DNA of 64,000 nucleotides from CAVQAH01 sp963784195. GTDB lineage: Bacteria; Acidobacteriota; Vicinamibacteria; Vicinamibacterales; 2-12-FULL-66-21. The stretch covers positions 930,001 through 994,000 of the forward strand of contig CAWARA010000020.1 of NCBI GenBank assembly GCA_963784195.1. The letters run 5' to 3'. Below are positions 17,271 to 25,975 of this stretch, one piece after another. Below the pieces are notes generated by a model, which saw only the letters and a program-made list of their open reading frames with translations, did not search any database and was not told the DNA's origin. Positions within the stretch are counted from its first letter, which is position 1. The number at the start of each line of letters is the position of its first letter. A program made the translations under genes and the position numbers.

Positions 17271-19916
17271 TCAGCTCTGCCTCAGCGCCGAGGCTGGGTC
17301 GACCCGCAAGGCGCGGCGTGCCGGAATCCAGTGCGCGAGCGCGGTCACAGTACCAAGCGCGCCAACCGCAACGGCCGACGCCACGGGATCGGTCGGCGTG
17401 GTGCCGACCAGCATCGTGTCCATGAAGCGGGTGAGCAGTTGCGACGCAACGACGCCGATGATCAGGCCGGCTGCGATCGCGCGCGCGCCCGACGCGAACA
17501 CCAGTCGCAGGACGTCCTGTTTCGTCGCCCCGAGCGCTACCCGAAGTCCGACTTCACGCGTGCGTTCACTGACCGTGCACGCGATCACACCGTAAAGACC
17601 AATAGCCGCCAACAGCAACGCCAGCACCGCGAAGGCGCCGAGCACTCGCATGACGAACCGTCGGTCCGCGTACGAAGCCTGGACGAGCGTGTCCAGCATC
17701 GCGACCCGGATGATCGGGATGGAGGGGTCGAGGCTGCGCAGAATCTGTCGAACGGCCGCCGAGAGCGACTCGGCGCCCGTGCTGGCCCTCGCGACGAGCA
17801 CGAGGGACGCGTCAGTCACCTGTGACTGGGGCAGATACATCTGTGGGATGGGCACCGCCGTGAGATCGCGGTGGTGGACGTCGCGGACAACGCCGACGAC
17901 GGTACGCCAGGGGCCCTCGTTACCTCCGATGCGTACTCGGCCGCCAATCGGATCGTCGCCGCTCCAGAGTTTGGCGGCGGTTTCCGAGATCACCATCACC
18001 GGCTGCGAGCTCGCGAGATCCTGATCGGTGATCAGCCGCCCGCGCACGAGCGGAATCTGCATGAGCCGGAAATAGTCAGGCGTGATCGAGTAGCGCTCGG
18101 CCGAGGGATCTTCGGATGGATTCGGGTTCATCCGCCCCTCGATGTGAAAGCCCCAGCGGTCGAAGTTGCCACCCATGGGGACCTGCCCGGCGACCGCGGC
18201 AGATTCGACTCCCGGCAGCGCACGCACTCGCTCGAGCAACAGGTTCTGGAACTGGACGACCGCGGCATCCTCGCTGTACGCGTCACCGCCTACCGCAAAC
18301 TGCGCCGTGAAGACGTGGCTGGCGTTGAAGCCGGCGTCAGCTCTCGTCAGGGTCCCGATCGTGCGGATCATCAGGGCCGCGCCCGTCAGCAGCACCAGCG
18401 CGACGGCGACGTCGGCGGCCACGAGCGTCCGTTGCGCACGGCCGGCCGACTGTCCCGCTGTCGTTCTCGGGTCGGAGCCCATTGCGGCGGCGAGCCGGAA
18501 CGCGGAAATACGCAGCGCGGGCACAAGGCCAAACACCAGCCCTGTGACGATCGACACGATGGCGGTGAAGGCGAGCACCCACCCATCGATGCCGATACGC
18601 TCCATGCGCGGCAGCGTGACGGGCGCCAGCGTCGGGAGGCTGCGCAGCAACAACGCCGCAAGGCCGACGCCGAGAATGCCGCCGGCCAGGCTCAAGAGGG
18701 AGCTCTCGGTCAGCACCTGCCGAATCAGGCGGCCGCGACCGGCGCCAAGGGCGGACCGCACCGCCATCTCGCGGCTCCGCGCGACCGCCCGCGCGAGCAG
18801 CAGGTTGGCCACGTTGGCGCAGGCGATCAACAACACGAATCCCACGGCGCCAAGCAGCACGAGGAGAACGGGACGAACCGGTCCGGCGATCGCATCTGCG
18901 AGCGGCTCGGCGGCCATCTCGCCGGCTGGATAGTCGTCCGGATGCGCCTCGGCGAGCTGTCGCCGAATCGCATTCAGATCGGCCAGGGCTTGCGCGTGGC
19001 TGATCCCGGGGCGCAGTTTGCCGACAGCCTTGAGGTGCTGACAGCTCCGGCACGCGTACGACTGGCTGACGTCGTACCCGAGTGGCGCCCACATTTCAGC
19101 TCGCTGATAGAACCGCTCGGAGATCAGTGGTTCGAAGTCCGGAGGCATGACGCCAACGACCTCGAACGACTGGCTCCCCATCTTCACCGTCCGGCCGATG
19201 ACCGACGGATCCGCGCCGAAGCGGCGCCGCCAGAGGCCGTCGCTCAGTATCAGGACCCGATACCTGTCCGGCACATCGTCGGACGACAGGAAATCCCGTC
19301 CGAGTGCCGGCCTGGCGCCGAGCATCGAGAAGAACTTCCAGCCGACGCGAAGCGCGGGTACGGCCTCGGCTGTGCCATCGACCAGGAGCGTCGGCGCCCA
19401 TGAACGGATGGGCACGATCGACTCGAACGCGCGGGTACTTTCCGCGTAGTCCTTCATGGTCGCGAAACCGATGTTGCTGGCAGTTCCATCGGGATTGCGA
19501 TCTGCCACCATGAACAGACGGCTGGCGTCAGCGTAGGGCAACGGCCGGAGCAGAACCCGATTCACGAGGCTGAAGATGGCGGCATTTGCGCCGATGCCCA
19601 GCGCCAGGGTCAACAGCGCCACGGCGGTGAAACCCGGACTCTTCAGCCACATTCGCACGCCGTAGCGCGCGTCCTGAATCAACGTTTCGAGCCACGGAAT
19701 CGTTTGCTGATCGCGATAGGCTTCAGACACTTGCGTTGCTCCTCCAAAGCGCACGCGCGCCTCTCGGCGGGCTGTTTGCGGATCCATCCCCTGGCGGACG
19801 AGCTGCTGCTCCATCATTGCGAGATGGAACTGCATTTCGTGAACGAGATCGGCGCCAGGTCTCCGGCGCGTCAGCAGACCCATGACCCGCAATCCGACCT
19901 CTCGCAGTGGTGTCAT
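17271..19916 (-). CDS. ADOP/MacB-like ABC transporter permease
   Basis: 881 residues from the ATG at 19916 (MTPLREVGLR), which overlaps the padR stop as ATGA. The open frame upstream is the antisense/shadow of padR. The leader segment LVHEMQFHLAMMEQ is followed by the duplicated permease layout: TLALGIGANAAIFSLVNRVLL, a periplasmic domain, VLLIACANVANLLLARAVARS, a second periplasmic domain, and three terminal TMs ending IPARRALRVDPASALRQS. Full family length. The PadR gene directly upstream makes this an induced export-type system, but no inducer can be named. Confidence 0.93.
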   Translation of the reverse strand: MTPLREVGLRVMGLLTRRRPGADLVHEMQFHLAMMEQQLVRQGMDPQTARREARVRFGGATQVSEAYRDQQTIPWLETLIQDARYGVRMWLKSPGFTAVALLTLALGIGANAAIFSLVNRVLLRPLPYADASRLFMVADRNPDGTASNIGFATMKDYAESTRAFESIVPIRSWAPTLLVDGTAEAVPALRVGWKFFSMLGARPALGRDFLSSDDVPDRYRVLILSDGLWRRRFGADPSVIGRTVKMGSQSFEVVGVMPPDFEPLISERFYQRAEMWAPLGYDVSQSYACRSCQHLKAVGKLRPGISHAQALADLNAIRRQLAEAHPDDYPAGEMAAEPLADAIAGPVRPVLLVLLGAVGFVLLIACANVANLLLARAVARSREMAVRSALGAGRGRLIRQVLTESSLLSLAGGILGVGLAALLLRSLPTLAPVTLPRMERIGIDGWVLAFTAIVSIVTGLVFGLVPALRISAFRLAAAMGSDPRTTAGQSAGRAQRTLVAADVAVALVLLTGAALMIRTIGTLTRADAGFNASHVFTAQFAVGGDAYSEDAAVVQFQNLLLERVRALPGVESAAVAGQVPMGGNFDRWGFHIEGRMNPNPSEDPSAERYSITPDYFRLMQIPLVRGRLITDQDLASSQPVMVISETAAKLWSGDDPIGGRVRIGGNEGPWRTVVGVVRDVHHRDLTAVPIPQMYLPQSQVTDASLVLVARASTGAESLSAAVRQILRSLDPSIPIIRVAMLDTLVQASYADRRFVMRVLGAFAVLALLLAAIGLYGVIACTVSERTREVGLRVALGATKQDVLRLVFASGARAIAAGLIIGVVASQLLTRFMDTMLVGTTPTDPVASAVAVGALGTVTALAHWIPARRALRVDPASALRQS

Positions 19917-20257
19917 GGCGCCCCCTCGCCGGAGAGCAGCCGGCCCATGACCTCGACGATGCGCGCCCAGTCGTCGGCTTCGCGGATCAGCTGCTTCCGT
20001 CCGAGCCGGGTGAGCGAGTAATACTTCGCCTTCCGGTTGTTCTCGGAGGTGCCCCATTTCGACGCGATCCATCCCCGCTGCTCGAGTCGCAGCAGCGCCG
20101 GGTAGAGCGTCCCCTGGTTGAGCTGCAGCATCTGACTCGATACCTGCTGAATCCGCTGCGCGATGCCGTAGCCATGCATGGCGCCGAGCGTATCGAGCGT
20201 CTTGAGCACCATCAGGTCGAGCGTGCCCTGCAAAACGTCTGATTTAGGTGTCGTCAC
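19913..20257 (-). CDS. PadR-family transcriptional regulator
   Basis: 114 residues. I choose the GTG at 20257 because GGAG lies ten bases before it and the protein then begins VTTPKSDVLQGTLDLMVLKTL, the usual PadR start. The open frame to 20311 adds non-homologous residues. GTLYPALLRLEQRGWI and NRKAKYYSLTRLGRKQL are the PadR winged-helix signature. Coupled to two ADOP permease genes by ATGA overlap, it most likely represses this operon. The tandem palindromes at about 20339-20395 are its best operator candidates and lie between it and the divergent third ADOP gene. Confidence 0.92.
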   Translation of the reverse strand: MTTPKSDVLQGTLDLMVLKTLDTLGAMHGYGIAQRIQQVSSQMLQLNQGTLYPALLRLEQRGWIASKWGTSENNRKAKYYSLTRLGRKQLIREADDWARIVEVMGRLLSGEGAP

Positions 20258-20295
20258 GAATATTGATCTCCGTGTCCAATCTGATCCCCGTGTCC

Positions 20296-20340
20296 ACGAA
20301 CTACGAACCACGAACCACGGCGAACCACGGCAGTTCCACT
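20296..20340. repeat. GAACCACGG-type palindromic repeat (left part)
   Basis: Tandem short units (ACGAACTACGAACCACGAACC, then CGAACCACGG) between padR and the divergent ADOP gene. They can pair with the CCGTGGTTCGTGGTTCGTGG tract at 20440-20460. The same unit appears near 20520, 23950, 49085 and 51635, so it is a dispersed repeat rather than a local promoter element. Confidence 0.6.
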
Positions 20341-20395
20341 CCTGTTGATTCTCAACAGGAAGCTATCCGTTCTCCTGTTGGATGTCAACAGAGGG
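20339..20395. promoter_or_regulatory. tandem palindromes, candidate PadR operators
   Basis: Two inverted repeats of the form CCTGTTGN(3-5)CAACAG sit about 30 bases apart: CCTGTTGATTCTCAACAGG at 20341-20359 (8-bp arms, 3-base centre) and a matching CCTGTTG...CAACAG at about 20373-20391. They lie between padR and the divergent third ADOP gene. Two near-identical dyads in a divergent gap next to a PadR gene is the usual arrangement for an autoregulated repressor. Binding is inferred. Confidence 0.6.
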
Positions 20396-20439
20396 GGAAT
20401 GGTTGCCAAGACAGTCAAAGAAATCTCGTGGTCCGCAGT

Positions 20440-20535
20440 CCGTGGTTCGTGGTTCGTGGCTCGTCGCTCGAAAGGCCCAATCGCAGGTATGGGTTCTCCG
20501 AGCCACGAGCAACGAGCGACGAACCACGGCAGCGG
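20440..20535. repeat. GTTCGTGG/CGAACCACGG palindromic repeat
   Basis: Left arm GTGGTTCGTGGCTCGTCGCTCG (20441-20470) and right arm GCCACGAGCAACGAGCGACG followed by AACCACGG (20501-20529) form an imperfect hairpin just before the ADOP start at 20556. It belongs to the same dispersed family as the hairpins at 23884-23967 and 51556-51641. Confidence 0.65.
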
Positions 20536-20555
20536 CAGAACCGTATTGCATTCTC

Positions 20556-23025
20556 ATGGAACGCCTTCTTCAGGACGTGCGGTTTGGTGTGCGGCTGCTG
20601 TGGAGGGACCGGGTCTTTGCGCTGACCGCTCTTCTGACGCTGGTCGTCTGCATCGGAGCCAACGCTGCGATATTCGCGGTCGTCAACTCGGTTCTGCTCA
20701 AGCCTTTACAGCTTCCGGACTCGTCGAAGCTGGTGCTCATCTACAACGCGTACCCTCGCGCTGGCGTCGAACGCTCAGCCAATGGCGTTCCGGACTACTA
20801 CGACAGGCTCCGGGAGGTGGATGTCCTCGAGGAGCAGGCGCTCTACAACACGCGCGGCGTCACAGTGGCTCTCAAGGGGGAGCCTCAGCGCCTCACCGCG
20901 ATGGTGGCGAGACCGTCGCTGCTGCGCCTGCTCAAGGCTGAGCCTCTCAGGGGGCGGATCTTTACAGAAGAGGAAGGCGACCCGGGCCGCGAACGGAAGG
21001 TGATGCTCACGTACGGCACCTGGCAGGAGGTGTTCGGCGGGCGCGACGATGCCGTCGGCAGCGACCTTCGAATCAACGGTGTGCCACACACCATCGTGGG
21101 GGTGCTGCCCAGGACGTTCTCGTTCCTCAATCCGGAGGTCAGAGTCTGGCTGCCGCTGGCGTTCAGCCCCGAGGAACGATCGGATGACAGCCGGCACAGC
21201 AACAACTGGTCGATGGTCGGCCGTCTCAAGCCTGGCGCATCGATCGCACAGACGCAACAGCAACTCGACGCGCTGAACGCGCGCAACATGGAGCGTTTCC
21301 CGCAGTTCAAGGAAATCCTGACGAATGCCGGATTTCATACTGTGGCCACCTCGCTCGAGGAAGATGTCGTGCGCGGGGCGCGCGGCACGCTGTATCTGCT
21401 CTGGGGCGCGGTGCTCTTCGTGCTGCTCATCGGCGCCGTCAACATCACCAACCTCGTGCTGGTTCGATCGAGCGGGCGATCGAAGGAGCTCGCCACGCGT
21501 CATGCGCTTGGCGCCGCGCTTCCAAGGTTGACACGCCAGCTGATGACCGAAATCGTCCTGCTGACGCTCGCAGGCTCCGCAGGCGGCCTGCTCGTCGGCT
21601 ATCTGGGCCTGACGCTGTTGACCAACGTCGGACTCGATCAGTTGCCTCGAGCTGACGAGATCCGCATGGACTCCGTCGTCATCCTCTTCACGATCGCGCT
21701 GGCGCTCGTGGTCGGGGTGCTGATTGCCCTTGTGCCCGTGTTCAATCTGCGGCACACGAACCTCAGTCAGGCATTTCGTGAAGAGAGCCGCAGCGGCACA
21801 GCCGGGCGTGGCGCGCGATTCGTTCGCCGGACCCTTGTCGCCAGCCAGGTCGCGTTCGCCTTCATGCTGCTCGCCGGCGCGGGGCTCCTCCTGGCAAGCT
21901 TCCAGCGCGTGCTCGCCATCTCGCCCGGTTTCGATCCGGAGCCTGTGATGACCGCGCGCATCTCGCTGCCGGCGCTGCGCTACGCGGACGACAGCGCCCG
22001 ATACGCGTTCTCGACGCGCCTGCTCGAACGCGTCAGGTCGCTGCCCGGTGTGCAGCGCGCAGGTTTGACATCGACCCTGCCATTCAGCGGCGATTACAGC
22101 GACAGCGTGATTCTGGCTGAGGGTTACAAGATGTCACCGGGCGAGTCGCTCATCTCGCCGTTCCAGACGCTCGTGACACCCGGCTATTTCGAATCGATGG
22201 GGATCGCGGTACGGTCGGGGCGGAACTTTACAGACGCTGACACGGCCGACAGCCCCCGCGTGGTGATCGTCGACGAGCGGCTGGCGCGTCGCTTCTGGGC
22301 GGGTACCGATCCGGTCGGCCGCCGCATGTTCAAGCCCGACAACCCGCAGGATTTCGTCACCCCCGGTCCGACTGCGCGCTACTACACCGTGGTCGGGGTG
22401 GTGTCGGAGATCAGAATGTCGGGACTTGATCGAGACCGATGACCGCGTGGGCGCCTACTACTTCCCGCTGGCGCAGGATCCCGTTTCCAACATGACGTTG
22501 ACCGTCCGCACCGCTGGGAATCCGACGGCCATGATCTCCTCAATCCGGCGCGAGTTGTCAGCCATCGATCCGGACCTGCCGCTCTTCAGCGTGCGAACCA
22601 TGGCCGAACGGGTCGACGCGTCGCTCGTCGACCGGCGGACGCCGATGGTGCTCACAATCGTCTTCGCCGCCGTCGCCCTGTTCCTGGCGGCCGTGGGCCT
22701 CTACGGCGTGCTGGCCTATCAAGTCTCGCAGCGCCGCCGCGAAATCGGGATCCGCATGGCGCTCGGCAGCAACTCCAGCGGCATCTTCCGGCTGGTCCTC
22801 GGCGAGGGCCTGCAGCTCCTGGCCGTCGGCTTCGTTATCGGCCTCACCGGCGCCTTCGCGGTCAGACGCGCGCTTCAGAGTCAGCTGTACGGAATCGGTC
22901 CAATGGATCCAGTGGTCCTCATCTCCGTCGCCGGCGTCCTCGGCCTCGTGTCGCTCCTGGCCTCGACCATTCCAGCTCGACGCGCCGCGAAAACCGATCC
23001 GCTCGTTGCGCTGAGCGAACAGTGA
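20556..23025 (+). CDS. ADOP/MacB-like ABC transporter permease (frameshifted)
   Basis: The protein starts at the ATG at 20556 (MERLLQDVRFGVRLL). Upstream codons of the open frame run through a repeat. The first 628 residues hold TM1, a periplasmic domain, VLLIGAVNITNLVLVRSSGRS, a second TM group and the second periplasmic domain up to GVVSEIRMSGL. The frame then shifts by one base at about 22425 and continues as IETDDRVGAYYFPL through three TMs to IPARRAAKTDPLVALSEQ. Joined, it is about 822 residues, the size of ADOPs that lack the N-terminal leader. It is divergent from padR, so the same regulator may control it. Confidence 0.88.
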
Positions 23026-23035
23026 ACCCATTCTT

Positions 23036-23160
23036 GCCGGGGGTTCGTCGGGTTCGTAGGCTCGTCGCTCGGGACGGGGTTCGGGAGCGGTTCCTCGCGC
23101 GTGAACCTCGTCGTGAGCCCCCGCCTGAACCCCGTCGTGAACCCCCGTCGTGAACCATCG
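23036..23160. repeat. TCGTCG-rich palindromic repeat
   Basis: A G+T-rich half (GGGTTCGTAGGCTCGTCGCTC) followed by a C-rich half of short direct units (CCCCGTCGTGAACC) between the ADOP stop and the HAD hydrolase start. The halves can pair imperfectly. It resembles the other TCGTCGCTCG hairpins in the window but is more degenerate. Confidence 0.5.
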
Positions 23161-23175
23161 TCTAGAATCAACTTC

Positions 23176-23871
23176 ATGCCCCTCCAGACCGTCTTCCTCG
23201 ATGCAGGAGGCGTACTCATTCATCCAAACTGGGTTCGCGTCAGCGCGGCGCTCGACAAGCAGGGCGTGCACGTCGATGCGGCAACGCTGAGAGCTGCTGA
23301 ACCTCGGGCCAAGCGTCAACTCGATGCTGCTCGCGTTGTCGGCGGAACGACCGATGTCAGGCGCGGCTGGCTGTATTTCGACCTGATCCTCGAAGAGGCG
23401 CGCGTTCAGGCGTCCGAGGCGACGGCCGCGGCGCTGGCGGAACTGCACGACTATCACTCGCGCGAGAACCTCTGGGAGTACGTGCCGCCGAACGTTCCCC
23501 GAGTGCTTGAAGCGTTGCGCGCGAGGGGTCTGCAGCTCGTCGTCGTCTCGAACGCCAACGGACGGCTCCGCGACGTCCTGCGCAGGCTGGCGATCGATCG
23601 GTACTTTCATCACATCCTGGATTCGTTCGAAGAAGGTGTGGAGAAACCGGATCCGCGCCTGTTTCAGATCGCACTGCAGAAGGCCGGCGCCGACGCGGCG
23701 ACGACCATCCACGTCGGGGATCTCTACGAGATCGACGTCGTTGGCGCCCGCGGCGCGGGCATCCGCGGCGTGCTGCTCGACGAGGGTGGACTCTACGAAG
23801 AAGTCGATTGCCCGCGGGTCAGGTCGCTCGAAGACCTTCAATTCCGAATTGCACAAGGGGTTTTCGACTAG
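23176..23871 (+). CDS. HAD-superfamily hydrolase (HAD-IA like)
   Basis: 231 residues from the ATG at 23176. The frame is open to 23101, but that part is repeat-derived. HAD motif I is FLDAGGVL: the nucleophile Asp is present, but the second Asp of the usual DxD is replaced by Gly. Motif II is VVVSNANG, motif III is the Lys in GVEKPDPRLF, and motif IV is HVGDLYEID. The cap is helical, as in subfamily IA. Loss of the second Asp occurs in some dehalogenase-like and REG-2-like branches and may alter phosphatase activity. The substrate is unknown. It converges on glnS, with a strong hairpin between. Confidence 0.85.
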   Translation: MPLQTVFLDAGGVLIHPNWVRVSAALDKQGVHVDAATLRAAEPRAKRQLDAARVVGGTTDVRRGWLYFDLILEEARVQASEATAAALAELHDYHSRENLWEYVPPNVPRVLEALRARGLQLVVVSNANGRLRDVLRRLAIDRYFHHILDSFEEGVEKPDPRLFQIALQKAGADAATTIHVGDLYEIDVVGARGAGIRGVLLDEGGLYEEVDCPRVRSLEDLQFRIAQGVFD

Positions 23872-23883
23872 TCGAGCAACGTA

Positions 23884-23967
23884 CTGCCGTAGTTCGTCGC
23901 TCGTAGCTCGTCGCTCGCAAGGCCGGGAGTGACAGGTTTTCGAGCTACGAGCGACGAACCACGGCAG
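23884..23967. terminator. 27-bp hairpin between convergent genes
   Basis: Arms 23884-23910 and 23941-23967 pair over 27 bases with a single mismatch around a 30-base loop. The arms contain TTCGTCGCTCGTAGCTCG and its complement. It fills the gap between the HAD stop (23871) and the glnS stop (23969), so it can serve both strands as a terminator or 3' stabiliser. There is no run of T, so intrinsic termination is not certain. It is also a member of the GTTCGTGG repeat family. Confidence 0.6.
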
Positions 23968-23968
23968 G

Positions 23969-25669
23969 TTACGCTTCGCGAGCCTCAATCCGCGCCCAGG
24001 TGTCCTTGAGCGTCACCGTACGGTTGAACACCAGAGACGACGACGTGCTGTCGGGGTCGATCGTGAAGTAGCCAAGCCGCTCGAACTGATAACGGGTGCC
24101 CGGCGCCGCACCCGCGACGCTGGGCTCCACCTTCGCGCGGCGGATTTCCAGCGACGCCGGATTCAGCGCGGTCCGATAGTCCTCGACGGCGGACGGGTTC
24201 TCGGCATTGAACAGACGGTCGTAGAGCCGCACTTCGGCATCGAGCGCGTGGCCGGCGGACACCCAGTGGAGTGTCGCCTTGACCTTCCGGCCGTCGGGGG
24301 AATCCCCTCCACGCGTTGCCGGGTCGTATGTCCCGTGCAGCTCGGTGATCTCGCCGGTCGACGGATCCTTGACCACGCCCGTGCAGGTGACGAAGTACGC
24401 GCCGCGCAACCTGACCTCGCGACCGGGGGACAGACGGAAAAATTTCTTCGGCGGATCTTCCCGGAAATCGTCGCGCTCGATGAACAACTCGCGCGAGAAC
24501 GGGACGCGGCGTGTTCCGGCTGAGGGATCCTCGGGGTTGATGAGAACTTCGAACTCCTCGACCTGTCCCGCGGGGTAGTTGTCGATCACGAGCTTCACCG
24601 GATCGAGCACACCCATCACGCGAGGCGCGCGCTTGTTCAGGTCTTCGCGGACGGCGTGTTCGAGCTGCGCGACATCCACGACGTTCTCACGCCTGGCGAC
24701 GCCGATCCGATCGCAGAACGCGCGAATGGCTTCCGGCGTGTAACCGCGCCGGCGCATGCCGACCAGGGTCGGCATCCGCGGGTCGTCCCACCCGCTGACA
24801 TGACCCTCTTCGACCAGAGCGAGCAACTTCCGCTTGCTCATCATCGTGTAGGTCAGGTTGAGGCGCGCGAACTCGATCTGCCGAGGGCGCCCGGGTACCG
24901 GCAGGTTCTCGACCAGCCAGTCGTAGAGGGGGCGATGCTCTTCGAACTCCAGCGTGCAGAGCGAGTGGGTGATCCGCTCGAGCGCGTCCGATGGGGAGTG
25001 CGCGAAGTCGTACATGGGATAGATGCACCATGCGTCACCCGTCCGGTGATGATGCGCGCGGCGAATGCGGTAGAGCACGGGGTCGCGCATCGTGATGTTC
25101 GGCGAAGCCATGTCGATCTTCGCGCGGAGCACGTGGGCGCCGTCCGGGAACTCCCCCGTGCGCATGCGCGTAAACAGATCGAGGTTTTCGTCGACCGTGC
25201 GGGACCGGTGCGGGCTGTCTTTGCCGGGCTCTGTCAGCGTGCCGCGATAGGCACGGATTTCATCGGCAGTCAGGCTGTCGACGTACGCCTTGCCCGCTTT
25301 GATCAGGATCACGGCGAACTCGTACAGCTGTTCGAAGTAATCCGACGCGAAGTAGAGACGATCGTCCCAGTCGAACCCGAGCCAGCGCACGTCGGCTTTG
25401 ATCGAATCGACGTATTCGACGTCTTCCTTCGTAGGGTTCGTGTCGTCGAAGCGCAGGTTGCAGGTGCCGCCGAACTCCTGGGCCGTCCCGAAGTTCAGGC
25501 AGATCGATTTGGCGTGACCGATGTGGAGGTATCCGTTCGGTTCCGGGGGAAACCTGGTGGCGACACGTCCGCCCTGCTTCCCGGCCCTGACATCGTCGGC
25601 AATGATCGTGCGGATGAAGTCGAGCGGCGCTGACTCGTCGCGGGGCGCTGATGCGGTCGGTTTTTCCAT
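23969..25669 (-). CDS. glnS: glutaminyl-tRNA synthetase
   Basis: 566 residues, full length. The HIGH motif is PPEPNGYLHIGHAKS, the GlnRS form with PEPNG rather than GluRS PSPTG. LRFDDTNPTKE follows, and the KMSKS loop is MMSKRKL. The C-terminal anticodon-binding beta-barrel domains are present (VKLVIDNYP onward). It charges tRNA-Gln directly in the cytoplasm. The stop lies in the strong hairpin shared with the HAD gene. Confidence 0.97.
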   Translation of the reverse strand: MEKPTASAPRDESAPLDFIRTIIADDVRAGKQGGRVATRFPPEPNGYLHIGHAKSICLNFGTAQEFGGTCNLRFDDTNPTKEDVEYVDSIKADVRWLGFDWDDRLYFASDYFEQLYEFAVILIKAGKAYVDSLTADEIRAYRGTLTEPGKDSPHRSRTVDENLDLFTRMRTGEFPDGAHVLRAKIDMASPNITMRDPVLYRIRRAHHHRTGDAWCIYPMYDFAHSPSDALERITHSLCTLEFEEHRPLYDWLVENLPVPGRPRQIEFARLNLTYTMMSKRKLLALVEEGHVSGWDDPRMPTLVGMRRRGYTPEAIRAFCDRIGVARRENVVDVAQLEHAVREDLNKRAPRVMGVLDPVKLVIDNYPAGQVEEFEVLINPEDPSAGTRRVPFSRELFIERDDFREDPPKKFFRLSPGREVRLRGAYFVTCTGVVKDPSTGEITELHGTYDPATRGGDSPDGRKVKATLHWVSAGHALDAEVRLYDRLFNAENPSAVEDYRTALNPASLEIRRAKVEPSVAGAAPGTRYQFERLGYFTIDPDSTSSSLVFNRTVTLKDTWARIEAREA

Positions 25670-25734
25670 GGCCAGAAACTTTCATTATAGCGCGTGCTGG
25701 AAGGGCTTATGCCTCGTTCGACGGTCAGCCACTT

Positions 25735-25890
25735 GTCTAGAGCTCTCGCAGAGATCGCTGAGGGCAGGGACCGCAGAGTGTTCCTGAAGCCAGAGAAGAC
25801 AGCGGCGAAACGGCTGCCTGGCGGAGCCAGGCAGTTGCGAGTCGCGAACCTTGCGCGCTCGGCCCTCTGCAGGCTCTGCGGGAGTTCTTC
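25735..25890. repeat. CGCAGAG-type imperfect palindrome
   Basis: Upstream of glnS, GCTCTCGCAGAGATCGCTGAG (25741-25761) pairs imperfectly with CTCTGCAGGCTCTGCGGGAG (about 25863-25882). Between them sits a perfect small hairpin CTGCCTGG...CCAGGCAG (25818-25838). No protein-like ORF is present. It looks like a third intergenic repeat type. Confidence 0.5.
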
Positions 25891-25975
25891 GTGACTAGCT
25901 GACTTCGTCCCAAGTGAAGGCGCGCCACACGTGTCTGATAGCATCACCTGACCAATTCCTGGAGGCTCGGCACAC

